A stretch of 64,000 bases of DNA from CBDCVO01 sp965223085 (GCA_965223085.1 OZ244981.1:2852001-2916000); one strand, 5' to 3'. Shown: positions 46,029 to 55,366, counted from the stretch's first letter. Program-made: numbers and translations. The notes: generated from the sequence alone by a model not told the origin.

Positions 46029-46049
46029 TCAGGGTCGGACCAATCTAAG
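46029..46049 (-). repeat. Short dispersed motif, inverted copy
   Basis: TCAGGGTCGGACCAA followed by CTAAG, the inverse of the motif repeated at 46471 and 46515. It lies right at the truncated end of the IS1111-type remnant. Confidence 0.5.
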
Positions 46050-46470
46050 CGACTGAATTGAGGTAGTAAATGTGGTGAATCACAGCGATTTAAGACCTTA
46101 GATTGCAGTTGAGATACCAATTTCGCGATGTAAAGACCCTGGGGATCACTTTGGAGATGCCGCCACCATCCAGCTCCCGCGTCGCTTACTTCACCCGAGC
46201 GCAAGGCACACTGCGCCGGGACAAGCGGGATAGCGACTTCGCGTGGCATCGATCGCTATTCGTTCCGAGTGCGGTCATGCGGTCTGCTCGCGCCTATCGC
46301 CTTGTCCTGCTCCTGCGAATGTAGGTGAGGCTCGGAACTAGCGTAGGCGTGCGGTGCTGTCGTGCCAATATTTGGGTTGACGTGATACGCCGGGTAAGCG
46401 CGTAGCATGCGCGCGCAACGCGGATTCTAAGCGTCAGTGAGCCCGACAAGGCCGTGCCATTGCGATGCGA
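46050..46470. other. Intergenic DNA between repeat copies
   Basis: No gene is evident from the end of the IS1111 remnant to the direct repeats; only overlapping short frames without family features are present. Together with 46546-46736 it forms a gene-poor stretch of nearly 700 bp before the amidase. Confidence 0.4.
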
Positions 46471-46545
46471 ATTCAAAGACCTAGGTTGGTCCGACCCTGA
46501 AAGCCTTCTGAAAAATTCAAAGACCTAGGTTGGTCCGACCCTGAA
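46471..46545 (+). repeat. Two direct copies of a 31-bp motif
   Basis: The motif occurs at 46471-46501 and 46515-46545, 44 bp apart. Both contain TTCAAAGACC, TAGGTTGG and TCCGACCCTGAA and are identical as read. An inverted partial copy is at 46029-46049. After the second copy GAAGGCTC is itself repeated. Confidence 0.8.
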
Positions 46546-46736
46546 GGCTCCTGAAGGCTCGAAGGCTCAAAAGCGCCTGGCGCGCGCGAGACGCGCGAGC
46601 TTCGACAACGCGTCGACCCTCGCGTCACCGGGTGCGAGCTCCGGTCGGTACAACAGACACGGCCGATAGCCGGCTTTCTCGGCCGCCGCGGCATGAGGGT
46701 AGAACGTGCAGTTCTCGAATTTCGGCACGCGAACTC

Positions 46737-48149
46737 ATGAAGCTTTCCATGGCGGAGCAGGCGCGCCTCGTCCGCGCGCGGGAAGTATCCGCCCGTGAAC
46801 TCGTGGACGCGGCAATTGCGCGTATCGAGTACGTGAACCCGGACGTGAATGCCGTCGTCATCCCGATGTTCGACATCGCGCGCAACGCGCTCGACGCACT
46901 CACGGGCGACGAGCCGTTCAGCGGCGTGCCAATGCTGCTGAAGGACGTGCTCGCGGAATACGCCGGCGCACCGATGACGGAAGGATCGCGTTTTCTCCGG
47001 GGCTACGTCTCGCCGCGTGAATCCGAGCTCGTGACGCGTTATCGCAATGCCGGCTTCATCGTCTGCGGCAAGACGAATTCACCGGAATTCGCGTCGAAAC
47101 CGACGACGGAGCCGGAGCTGTACGGACCGACCCGGAATCCGTGGGATCTCACGCGCTCACCCGGTGGTTCTTCCGGCGGCGCGGGTGCGGCCGTCGCATC
47201 CGGCATGGTGTCCGTCGCGCACGCGAATGACGGCGGCGGCTCGACGCGCGTTCCCGCCGCAGCCTGCGGCCTCGTTGGCTTGAAAGGCACACGCGGCCGC
47301 AATCCGCTCGGGCCGGACTACGGAGACGTCGGTGCTGCCGGCCTGCTGAGTGAGCACGTCGTTACGCGAACCGTGCTCGACAACGCGCTCATGCTCGACG
47401 TCACTGCGGGTCCCGACCCCGGTGCGCCGTACTATCCGCCACCCCCGCTGCGGCCGTTCGCCGACGCGGTCGGCGCGGATCCCGGTCGTCTGCGCATCGC
47501 GTTCACTGACGAACCCGTGCTCGCAACGCCGGTTCACGCGGACTGCCGGACGGCGGTTCGAGACATCGCGAAACTGTGCGAAGCGCTCGGTCACGACGTC
47601 GAGGAGGCGAAACCGGACGTGGACGCGTCGGAATTCAACGCGTTCTTCACGACAATCTGGCTCGCGATGGTCGCGTGGATGATCCGTGACTGGGAGGCCC
47701 GCACCGGTCGCAAGCCCGAGCCGGATCTGTTCGAGCGGCATACCTGGAAGATGTTCTCACTCGATGCCGAGCGCCATCCGTCGGACTTTCTTCTCGCCGT
47801 GACCGCGATGCACCGGTTCGCGCGCGACGTCGCGCCATTCTTCGACACGTACGACGTGTGGCTGACACCGACCCTGACGCAGCCGCCTCCGCCGCTCGGC
47901 TGGTTCGAATTCGATCCGGCGCATCCGCATCGGGCTACGGAACGCATGGAGCAGTTTCCGCGTTTCACGGCGTTCGCGAACGTGACGGGACAGCCCGCGA
48001 TATCGTTGCCGCTGTGCTGGAACGACGCCGGCCTGCCGATCGGGATCCAGTTCATCGGGCGCTACGCGGACGAAGCGACGTTGTTCCGCATCGCGAGTCA
48101 ACTCGAGGCGGCACGCCCCTGGGTCCACCGCTGGCCCGACATCGCCTGA
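46737..48149 (+). CDS. Amidase signature family protein
   Basis: The 470-residue protein (ATG at 46737; 46749 is also possible) has the amidase signature: MLLKDVLAEYAG with the catalytic Lys, SPGGSSGGAGAAVASGM with the cis-Ser, and DGGGSTRVPAAACGLVGLKGTRG with the acylating Ser. Typical members hydrolyse amides in the cytoplasm. The very high GC and the adjacent hydantoinase A remnant suggest an imported hydantoin or amide catabolic segment. It ends 29 bp before the GTG of that remnant. Confidence 0.9.
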   Translation: MKLSMAEQARLVRAREVSARELVDAAIARIEYVNPDVNAVVIPMFDIARNALDALTGDEPFSGVPMLLKDVLAEYAGAPMTEGSRFLRGYVSPRESELVTRYRNAGFIVCGKTNSPEFASKPTTEPELYGPTRNPWDLTRSPGGSSGGAGAAVASGMVSVAHANDGGGSTRVPAAACGLVGLKGTRGRNPLGPDYGDVGAAGLLSEHVVTRTVLDNALMLDVTAGPDPGAPYYPPPPLRPFADAVGADPGRLRIAFTDEPVLATPVHADCRTAVRDIAKLCEALGHDVEEAKPDVDASEFNAFFTTIWLAMVAWMIRDWEARTGRKPEPDLFERHTWKMFSLDAERHPSDFLLAVTAMHRFARDVAPFFDTYDVWLTPTLTQPPPPLGWFEFDPAHPHRATERMEQFPRFTAFANVTGQPAISLPLCWNDAGLPIGIQFIGRYADEATLFRIASQLEAARPWVHRWPDIA

Positions 48150-48178
48150 GTCTGATCCCGATCGCTAACGACGCACAC

Positions 48179-48228
48179 GTGTCCGGACAGCGGACGATTA
48201 GCGTCGACGTCGGCGGAACGTTCACGGA
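48179..48228 (+). pseudogene. Hydantoinase A family, 5' fragment
   Basis: GTG at 48179 opens VSGQRTISVDVGGTFTD, the classic N-terminus (DxGGTFTD phosphate-binding loop) of hydantoinase A/oxoprolinase family proteins. It is cut at the Asp codon by the IS1111-type element. The gene resumes after 49620. Confidence 0.85.
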
Positions 48229-48307
48229 TGATGAGATGGACGCCCCTTATTCGGCGTCGATGCGCCACAATTGGTATGTAGTTCAATTTCACGAAGGAGC
48301 GTCCATC

Positions 48308-49318
48308 ATGGTCAGTATAATCGCAATAGATTTAGCAAAAAACGTCTTCCAGTTCGTTGGCGTAAATGACAGAACCCAACCGGTGTTCGAACATCGTTTA
48401 CGTCGCAAAAAATTTGAGTTATTCATGCACAAGCAATCCCCCTGCTTGGTGGTCATGGAAGCATGCTACATGTCGCACTATTGGGGGAGACGATTTCAAG
48501 CCATGGGCCATGAGGTCAAGTTAATTCCGCCGCAACACGTTAAACCGTTTGTGCGCGGCAATAAAACCGACCGTAACGATGCGTTAGCCATTGCGGAAGC
48601 CGCGTCGAGACCAAAATTAAAACCTGTGCCGGTAAAGTCTGTCGAGCAACAACAAACTTTAGCCTTTCATCGTATTCGTGAACGACTGAAGCACCAACGC
48701 ACCCAGCTGATGAATCAAACTCGTTCTCTGCTAGCGGAATTTGGTATGGTCATCGATCAAGGACACAAAGCGTTCCGGGCCATGCTATTGCAAGCCATCG
48801 ACCACGAATTACCCACACCCGCTTTTACTGAGGCGCTGCGGCAGACCTTTGATGAATATCAACAAATCAATCAACGGATGGCGGTTATCGAGTAACACAT
48901 CGAGCGTGCTATTGAGCATTCACCTGAGGCAGAGATTTTACGATCGATACCCGGTTTCGGCACTCTCACTACCTCGGCGTTTATCGCTACCATCGATCGT
49001 GGTCAGGCCTTTCATTCGCCTCGTGAGTTTGCCGTTTGGTTAGGCTTAACGCCAAAGACTGAAAGTAGCGGTGAGAAAAGGCGATTAAGTCACATTACAA
49101 AACGAGGTGATACCTACTTACGTACCTTGCTCATTCAGGGCGCGAATGCCGCCTTACGCTGGGCCGCAAAACGGCAAGATAAATTCAGTCGGTGGGCCAA
49201 CGACTTACTGAAACGACGTGGGCGACCGATTGCTATTGTTGCCATTGCCCATAAGATGGCCAGAATCGCTTGGACCTTGCTACAACGGCAAACCCCATTT
49301 CAAGCACAAGCGATTTAA
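48308..49318 (+). pseudogene. IS110-family (IS1111 group) transposase with in-frame stop, copy 2
   Basis: Same sequence as at 18112-19122: the DEDD domain up to RMAVIE, TAA at 48893-48895, then the serine-domain half. A long upstream-open frame from 47858 is an artefact of the amidase region being open in another frame; the real start is the ATG behind GAAGGAG at 48308. Confidence 0.85.
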
Positions 49319-49620
49319 CCTTAACCCCCGTCGGCGAACATCGATGAAATAAATGGCTTTTCCTACCTGGCTCAAGCCCGAATAGGACACGGTCTTTTAG
49401 ACCGAGTGGGTGAATGGGCGGTCAGGTGCGGATCTCATTTGGGTCCTAGCGAGTCAATCCCTCGCTTTAAAGAGACCGAATATATGTCTAGCATGACTTT
49501 TTTGGAGCGTTTTTAAAGTCAATTCATCGAAGGTTCGACGACAACGGTTTACTGAATACCGCTTATTCCGCGGGTACGGGAAACTTTGACCCGATTTTTA
49601 TCGGGCGTCCATATATGTCC
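49319..49620 (+). ncRNA. Candidate bridge RNA/seekRNA region of IS1111-type copy 2
   Basis: Identical to 19123-19424 and proposed on the same grounds: long 3' noncoding segment of an IS1111-group element with several short stems. The left flank here shares only GAT with the left flank of copy 1, while both right flanks start with GTCC. Confidence 0.35.
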
Positions 49621-50507
49621 TGTACACTGAACGCAAAGGGCGTGCGGCGTGCCTGAAGCTCCCGGCGTCGCGCCACCTCGACGTGCACGCGTTGTTCGAG
49701 CGCTGCGGTCGGCCTCCTCGGCGAGGCGACGATGTGCTCTACAGCACGACCGCCGCGTTGAATCAAATGCTCGCGGGCACGTTGCCGCGAACGGGTCTTA
49801 TCGTCACGCGCGGCTTCCGCGACATTCTCGAGACCGCACGCCTCCCCCCCGGCGCGGATCGGGCGCAGCGCACGCCGCTTCCCCCGCGCGTGATCGGTCT
49901 CGAATGGGTAAGGGAAGTCGGTGCGCGCATGAACGCGGATGGTACGGAGCGCGAATCCCTGGACGACGATGAGATCACGGACATCGCGACGGAATTTCAC
50001 GCGGCCGGGATCGGCGGCGTGGCCGTATCACTGCTGCACGCGTATCGGGACCCGCGGCACGAGCTCGCGATCCGGGCGATCTTCGCCGAGCGCGCGCCAG
50101 AGATGCCGTCGTCCTGTCGAGCGACGTCCTCGCCGAAATGCGGGAATACGAACGTACGCTCGCGACTGCGCTCAACGCCTGCCTCATTCCGGCTCTGCGC
50201 GCGCACCTCGATCCGCTGTGCCGGAGTGCGGACGAACGTGGCGCGCGCTTCTGGCTGATGCGCTCGAGCGGCTGCCGCCTGCGCTGCTCGGTGGAACCGT
50301 GCGTCTCGAGCCCGCACGTGCACGCGCCGCGCTTCGCGCGTTCGGCCGGAAACGCGGGCTCGACGACCGTGCGACCGCGCGGGGCATCCTCGACATCGCC
50401 ACGCACAATATGTGCGGTGCCGTCCGCCGCGTTTGCGCGTCGCGTGGTAGCGATCCCGCAGGCTGCACGCTCGTCGCGTCGGGTGGTGCCGGACCGCTGC
50501 ACGCTGC
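49621..50507 (+). pseudogene. Hydantoinase A family, rest of gene, frameshifted and deleted
   Basis: After the IS the frame continues LYTERKGRAACLKLPAS, DVLYSTTAALNQMLAG and RTGLIVTRGFRDILETARL, all family segments. Near 50100 it shifts frame into DAVVLSSDVLAEMREYERT and ALNACLIPALRAHLD, reaching LMRSSG. A large internal deletion then leads to LLGGTVRLEPARARAALRAF, ARGILDIATHNMCGAVRRV and TLVASGGAGPLHAA near the family C-terminal part. The gene is thus broken by IS, frameshift and deletion, and at about 50.51 kb it runs into an unrelated gene. Confidence 0.8.
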
Positions 50508-50512
50508 CGTCC

Positions 50513-51289
50513 TACTATCTTCCGTTTGTAAAGGGTATTGGTGAACTGGTGCATTTTTCGGGTACGACGTCTTATGCCGTCAACTATGCGATCGTCAATA
50601 CCGACCCCTTGCTGGAGGTGGCCGAATCGACCCGCGAAGACTGGCTGGAGCTTTTCGATTTGACGCGCCTGTCGCTGGAGACCCGTATCGTACTGGTGGC
50701 CTTGATGCTGCCATTCGGTGCGTTATTGACCGCATTGTTCAATGAGGTCATCGGGATTCGGACCTATGGTGTCTTTACGCCGACTCTGCTGGCGCTGGCG
50801 CTCGTCTACGTGCCCTGGCAATCGGCCGCCGTGGTCCTCGTCGTTGTGCTGTTGCTCGGGGTAGGCGGTCGGGCCGTTATCCCGGGCGAGCTCACCCGGG
50901 TTCCGCGCCTGGCCGTTGTTCTCACGTTGGTTGCGCTTGGAATTGGAGCAAGCGCCAGCCTGATGGACTATTTTGAGATCGGTTTCGGTGGACAATTGGT
51001 ACTGCTGCCGATCGTGATCCTGGCGTCTATGGTCGACCGATTCTATACGCTATTCGACGAAAAGGGTCTGAGTACGGCGTTGATCCGGCTCGGCTGGACG
51101 CTGCTGCTGGCGGCATTGTGCATCCCGATCGTTCAGTACGAGGCCCTTGGCCACCTTCTGGTGCGGTATCCGGAACTTCATCTAATCACACTGGCCGCCA
51201 TACTGGGCCTGACCTTACACAGCGGCCGACGGTTTTCCCAGGTACCTGGGTTAGCGTGGCTGAATTGGCCGGAGAAGCCAAAATTTTGA
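50513..51289 (+). pseudogene. C-terminal half of a 7TM/inactive-transglutaminase-like membrane protein
   Basis: About 258 codons encode DWLELFDLTRLSLETRIVL followed by some seven hydrophobic helices, with VIGIRTYGVFTPTLLALALV and SMVDRFYTLFDEKGLSTAL. This matches the membrane part of the family in which an inactive transglutaminase domain is fused to seven helices, often encoded with a RimK-like ligase and a zinc protease-like protein, exactly the genes that follow. The N-terminal transglutaminase part is replaced by hydantoinase A sequence and no start is present. Confidence 0.7.
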
Positions 51290-51328
51290 TGGTTTCCGAA
51301 GTCGACTGACCTTCAGCCTGTTGTCGTG

Positions 51329-51411
51329 GAAACCGTTGCGAGTCCTTGTTCGCACCCCTCTAACTCCGCGTAGTCGGCAGAAAAAATACACCGGGCAGCG
51401 GGTCTGGCCGA
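51329..51411 (+). repeat. 83-bp imperfect direct repeat, left copy
   Basis: Matches 54384-54466 in the same orientation: both start GAAA(C/T)CGTTG, contain CTAACTC, GCAGAAAAA and ACACCGGGCA, and end TCTGGCCGA. The 37 bases at the 3' end agree at about 80 percent. The two copies flank the three-gene RimK operon. Confidence 0.55.
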
Positions 51412-51452
51412 GGTGGTGGAACAACTCTTCACGTTCGTTATCGGTAAGGCCC

Positions 51453-52505
51453 TCAGGAAATAGTCGGAGGCTCAAATGCCTCGCCATCGCCAAGTTGGTG
51501 TTCAGTTTGGAACGTCTCGATCTCAGCTGCGACGCGTTTTGAGGCCTCAAATCGGCCGATGTGGAAAAGCGCTTCGCCCTCATGAACCAGAGGTTGATTG
51601 CTTTTGCCGATGACGACACCGGTAGCGGCCGCGAAGATTGAAAACTCTTCACCGGTTACGGGGTCGGCGATTACGCCAACCACCTGCTCTTTCTCCACTC
51701 GGGCGCCCAGAGAAACCTGGTTGATAAACAGGCCGCTGTTGGGTGCCCGAACCCAAACGCTTGATCTGGCGATGAACGGCTCACTCGCAGTTTTTCGACT
51801 GCGACTGGCCGGCAGCATGTCGACCGATCGCATAACGTGGATAACGCCCGCTAGTCCAGCGCGAATCGACATCTCGTCGAGTCTCAGTGCCCCGCCAGCT
51901 TCGTAGAGCAGCATCGTAACGCCCGACTCGAGTGCGCTCTCTCGCAACGAGCCATCCCTCAGACTGGAATTGATCAGCACGGGCACGCCGAAAGCACGTG
52001 CCAACTTTTCGGTTGCCTCGTCATCGAGATTTGCACGAATCTGGGGCAAATTGTCTCTACCGATTGCCGCTGTATGCAGATCGATCCCATAAGTGCATCG
52101 CGAGACAATCTCGCTCATGAATGTATGTGCGAGCCGAGCTGCCATGGTGCCGCGCTCCGACCCCGGAAACGACCGGTTCAAATCTCTTCGGTCTGGCAAG
52201 TAGCGCGATCTTTCGAGGACGCCATACATGTTGATCATGGGCACTGCGAGCAAAGTGCCCCTTAGCTGCCGCATCAACCGGGATTTGAGCAACCGCCGGA
52301 TGATCTCCACGCCATTCAGCTCGTCTCCGTGTACAGCAGCACTGACGAACATGACCGGTCCGTCGCGACGTCCGTGGACGACCTGCACCGGCAGCGACAT
52401 CCGGGTGCTGGTAAACAATTGGGCCAGTTCGATATCAACCAGCTTCCGAGTGCCAGTGGAAATCGAATGCCCAGCCAGTTCAAAAGCCGATCGGTGTTGT
52501 GCCAT
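51453..52505 (-). CDS. Succinylglutamate desuccinylase/aspartoacylase family protein
   Basis: The 350-residue protein has the zinc-carboxypeptidase-like core: VSAAVHGDELNGVEII (HxxE zinc ligands), GIDLHTAAIGRDNLPQIRA with the third His, and LLYEAGGALR with the catalytic Glu. A C-terminal barrel-sandwich-like part has SLGARVEKEQVVGVIADP. These enzymes deacylate N-acyl amino acids or peptides. It is last in a minus-strand operon with a protease-like gene 9 bp upstream and a RimK-like ligase, so it may remove a group added by that ligase. Confidence 0.85.
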   Translation of the reverse strand: MAQHRSAFELAGHSISTGTRKLVDIELAQLFTSTRMSLPVQVVHGRRDGPVMFVSAAVHGDELNGVEIIRRLLKSRLMRQLRGTLLAVPMINMYGVLERSRYLPDRRDLNRSFPGSERGTMAARLAHTFMSEIVSRCTYGIDLHTAAIGRDNLPQIRANLDDEATEKLARAFGVPVLINSSLRDGSLRESALESGVTMLLYEAGGALRLDEMSIRAGLAGVIHVMRSVDMLPASRSRKTASEPFIARSSVWVRAPNSGLFINQVSLGARVEKEQVVGVIADPVTGEEFSIFAAATGVVIGKSNQPLVHEGEALFHIGRFEASKRVAAEIETFQTEHQLGDGEAFEPPTIS

Positions 52506-52514
52506 CTCTTATTG

Positions 52515-52976
52515 TCAGTCCTTTCTACGCTGAGCTTTTTCGCGCTTGCGTACCAGAAAAGATTTTCCCGGATCAACCAGATAGCGGTCCTTCATCGCTG
52601 TCCGTCCTATGAGCATTCGAAACCCCATGCTGTCACGATTGGTCAGCGTGAACTCCACGCGGTGTGTCTCCGGGCCGATCTTGATGTCCGTCTCGATGAC
52701 ATATCGCATCTCGCTGTGACCGCCCGAATCACGAACCTCTCTCTCGTCAATCAGAGGCGCAACACATTCCACGGCTTTGTCCAGATTGCGTTGCTCGGGG
52801 TGCATCGAAAACCTGACCAGTTTTTCACCTTGTGTATCATCGATGCGAACATCAAACGCATGCAAACAAGATGTCCTCGCTCCGGTGTCGATCTTCGCCT
52901 TTATGCGATCAATGCCAAGAGCGGGCAAGGCCACCCACTCGCGCCAACCGAGCACCTCAGTCATGGTCAGGATCAT
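52515..52976 (-). CDS. RimK-associated retropepsin-like (putative zinc) protease
   Basis: The 153-residue protein shows LGWREWVALPALGIDRIKAKIDTGARTSCLHAF, the DTGA(R/K)xS start of the family annotated as ATP-dependent zinc protease with a retropepsin-like fold, then RYVIETDIKIGPETHRVEFTL, MGFRMLIGRTAMKDRYLVDP. Its start overlaps the ligase gene end by 20 bases, which indicates translational coupling. Actual proteolysis has little direct support for the family. Confidence 0.8.
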   Translation of the reverse strand: MILTMTEVLGWREWVALPALGIDRIKAKIDTGARTSCLHAFDVRIDDTQGEKLVRFSMHPEQRNLDKAVECVAPLIDEREVRDSGGHSEMRYVIETDIKIGPETHRVEFTLTNRDSMGFRMLIGRTAMKDRYLVDPGKSFLVRKREKAQRRKD

Positions 52977-54180
52977 GCTCCGCTTCAGGATTGGTTACCT
53001 CAGTATCCGGCAGCTCCTGTACCTTGGGCTGCCTGCGTCGGCGTGCGCGTGCTGGCACCATTCCACGCATCGATTCGAGTTTGCCGAAACACAGCAGCTT
53101 GTCCTCTGGTTCGAGCACGCGATCGGCGCGAGGGTTCGGGATGACCTTATTGCCACGATAGAGTGTCAGCACGTTGAGGTCCTTCGCTGAAAGGTCCACC
53201 TCGGCTATCGTTTTGCCGACGTAATTCGAGCCGTCAGGCACGTAGATCTCATTGACGCCATAGCCTTTGCTGACCGTGAGGCGTTGACGGATGTCGATCT
53301 CCGGAAACTCGATCTGGGCCGCAATGTAGTCGATGACCGCACCGGCGACATCGAGCTGAGTACAGGACTCGATACCTTCGAGGCCAGGCGAGGAATTGAC
53401 CTCCATGATCTGTGGGCCGCTGGCGCCTTCCAGCATGTCCACACCTGCGACTCGCAAACCGAGAATCTGAGCTGCTCTGATCGCTGCATCCGCATAATCT
53501 TCCGGCAGTTCAACAGCCTCCGCTTTGCCGCCGCGATGCACGTTACTTCGAAACTCTTGGCCTTGCGCCACCCGTCGCATGGCGGCGACGACGCGGTCGC
53601 CCACTACGAAAGCCCGAATATCTTTGCCTCGGCTTTCCGCGACAAACTTCTGAATAAGTACGTTTTGCTTCTGGCTCTGTAACAACTCGACGATGGATTC
53701 CGCCGCCCGGGCGTTCTCGGCGAGCAGCACGCCGATACCCTGCGTTCCCTCAATCAGTTTGATGATCACCGGAGCTCCGCCGACACGCTCAATAGCCGGT
53801 AGCACATCCTTCTTGTCTCGAACGAAGGTGGTCTCCGGGATGCCAATGTGGTGTCGAGCCAGTATCTGCAGGCTGCGAAGTTTGTCGCGTGAATTGGTAA
53901 TGCCGTGGGCCGTATTGGCACAGAATACGTCCATCTCTTGAAACTGCCTGACCACGGCGGTGCCGTAGTAGGTGATCGAAGCACCAATTCGAGGGAGTAC
54001 GGCGTCGTATTCGCTCAGTTGCTTCTGCCGATAGTACAAATCGGGAGAACCGCGCTTGAGGTCAATGGCGAATTTCAGCGTATTCAGGACTTTCGTGTTC
54101 ACACCACGCGCCAACGCAGCTTCTTTTAGCCGACGTGTGCTGTAGGCCTTCGGTGAACAGGACAGAATTGCAAGTTTCAT
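52957..54180 (-). CDS. RimK-like ATP-grasp ligase with C-terminal RCK_C domain
   Basis: From MKLAILSCSPKAYSTRRLKEAA (the RimK-type start, favoured over a start 51 bases upstream) the protein has 407 residues. It has a preATP-grasp domain, then PVIIKLIEGTQGIGVLL, FVAESRGKDIRAFVVGDRVVAAMRR and GVDMLEGASGPQIMEVNSSPGLEGIE with the Mg/ATP ligands. RimK proteins add glutamate residues to a protein or small acceptor. Unusually, about 85 further residues, KGYGVNEIYVPDGSNYVGKTIAEVDL, VLTLYRGNKVIPNP and LEPEDKLLCFGKLESM, form an RCK_C (TrkA-C) ligand-binding domain, suggesting allosteric control by a small molecule. Confidence 0.85.
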   Translation of the reverse strand: MKLAILSCSPKAYSTRRLKEAALARGVNTKVLNTLKFAIDLKRGSPDLYYRQKQLSEYDAVLPRIGASITYYGTAVVRQFQEMDVFCANTAHGITNSRDKLRSLQILARHHIGIPETTFVRDKKDVLPAIERVGGAPVIIKLIEGTQGIGVLLAENARAAESIVELLQSQKQNVLIQKFVAESRGKDIRAFVVGDRVVAAMRRVAQGQEFRSNVHRGGKAEAVELPEDYADAAIRAAQILGLRVAGVDMLEGASGPQIMEVNSSPGLEGIESCTQLDVAGAVIDYIAAQIEFPEIDIRQRLTVSKGYGVNEIYVPDGSNYVGKTIAEVDLSAKDLNVLTLYRGNKVIPNPRADRVLEPEDKLLCFGKLESMRGMVPARARRRRQPKVQELPDTEVTNPEAEHDPDHD

Positions 54181-54912
54181 GGTCGTTTGGTGATTCGGTA
54201 AAGCGCCAGGGTGAACGGAAATTACTCCCAAGAGAGGCTTTCTGGCAACGGAAAATCAATGGTCCTCTTTACAGACGGTTAGGCGCTCTTCTTCGGATTC
54301 ACGGTACCAACTGTTTCAGAGTTCGGTCCTCCAGTTGTCGATGGAATATGATTTGACGGTCCAATATGAAAGTGGGTGCTGGCGAAATCGTTGACGGCGT
54401 CGATCGCTTTCTCGCTAACTCGGCAGAATCCGCAGAAAAACCACACCGGGCAACACTTCTGGCCGAACTACCTGCACGTTTTGTAGGCACGTCGGCATAC
54501 GGGACACAAAATCGCCGCAACACGGAACCGCAAAGCACATTTCGTTTCCGCGGAGAAAGCTTAGGGGTGAGCATTTCTTTACCCGCATTATTGTTGCTGG
54601 GCGAAGGATATTCTGATTGGTTCGAGCTGCGCTGGGGGTATTTTCGGCCGCGCGCATTTCATACCCCCATTTGTACCCCCATTTCGCTGTTGAAGGGAAG
54701 AGGTTCGCTGACGAGCGGGGCAATGTGCCCACGAGAGGCTGCGATGAATTCGGAAAAATAGGAGAGGGCGATGAGCGGCGAATAAAGCTGAGATTTCAAT
54801 CGGTTGGATCGGCCGAGTGTGATTCCCGCATGCACAATCACACTCAGCGGTTTCTATTTTAAAGTGATGCTTTAAAAAAGCAGTGTAGGCCTATGAAATA
54901 TAAAGAAAATAT
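54181..54912. other. Gene-poor stretch between the RimK operon and tmRNA
   Basis: No intact gene is seen in these 732 bp. It contains the right copy of the 83-bp direct repeat and a short tandem TACCCCCATTT pair at about 54662-54683. Integration of islands next to tmRNA genes is common, but I find neither an integrase nor a second copy of the tmRNA 3' end. Confidence 0.4.
54384..54466 (+). repeat. 83-bp imperfect direct repeat, right copy
   Basis: Partner of 51329-51411; see there. It lies upstream of the RimK-like ligase gene. Confidence 0.55.
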
Positions 54913-55277
54913 TGGTGGAGGCGGCGGGAATCGAACCCGCGTCCGCAAGCCCTCTGCCGTCGGATCTACATGTTTAGCCGGTCTATTGTTTTAACTCGAA
55001 GCTACCCGAACGGCAGGGAAAACCTCGCGCGAGTTCAGTTAGGTTTTAACGAGTTGGCCCCGAACATGCCGCGTCGCGATCTTGTGAGATATGACGCCTG
55101 AAGGCTGGACGCACAAGCACGGCTCCAGTCAGACGGCACCCTACTGGGTTTTAAGCAGCGAGTGCGTAGTTGTCGTCGTTGGCAACTATAAAGTGTTTGC
55201 AGTTGGATTTACGAGGTAAGCTGCACCTCGACATGCCCCTTCGGTTTCGCGACCCGCGTCGAAGCCAGGTCGCCCCC
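54913..55277 (-). ncRNA. ssrA: tmRNA
   Basis: On the minus strand the 365-nt RNA starts GGGGGCGACCTGG and ends with a T-arm like sequence GGTTCGATTCCCGCC and CCTCCACCA, the tRNA-like halves that pair. The tag frame at 55151-55183 reads GCC AAC GAC GAC AAC TAC GCA CTC GCT GCT TAA, giving ANDDNYALAA, a typical proteobacterial proteolysis tag. It rescues stalled ribosomes with SmpB, whose gene lies 89 bp upstream on the same strand. Confidence 0.97.
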
Positions 55278-55366
55278 AAAGTAGAATTTAAAGCTGATGC
55301 TCAGTGTAGCGTTCGCGCCGCATCAGCACTAGTATTTTGACTACGGAGTTGTGATCTAAGTTCCAT

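Larger units (their letters stand above)
48229..49620 (+). mobile_element. IS1111/IS110-type insertion sequence, copy 2
   Basis: Identical, as far as I can read, to 18033-19424 over 1392 bases including the internal TAA. It is inserted in the hydantoinase A gene. Rejoining the host sequence as ...ACGGAT plus GTCCTGTACACT restores TFTDVLYTER, so the GTCC at the right limit is probably host DNA. Confidence 0.92.

Noticed and set aside
47858..48307. 345-codon ORF running from the amidase region into the second IS1111 transposase
   Set aside because: The first 150 codons are a shadow frame of the amidase gene and IS end. The true transposase start is the ATG with GAAGGAG at 48308.
54181..55300. 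Genomic island attachment site at the tmRNA 3' end
   Set aside because: No integrase and no second copy of the tmRNA 3' end was found in the window.
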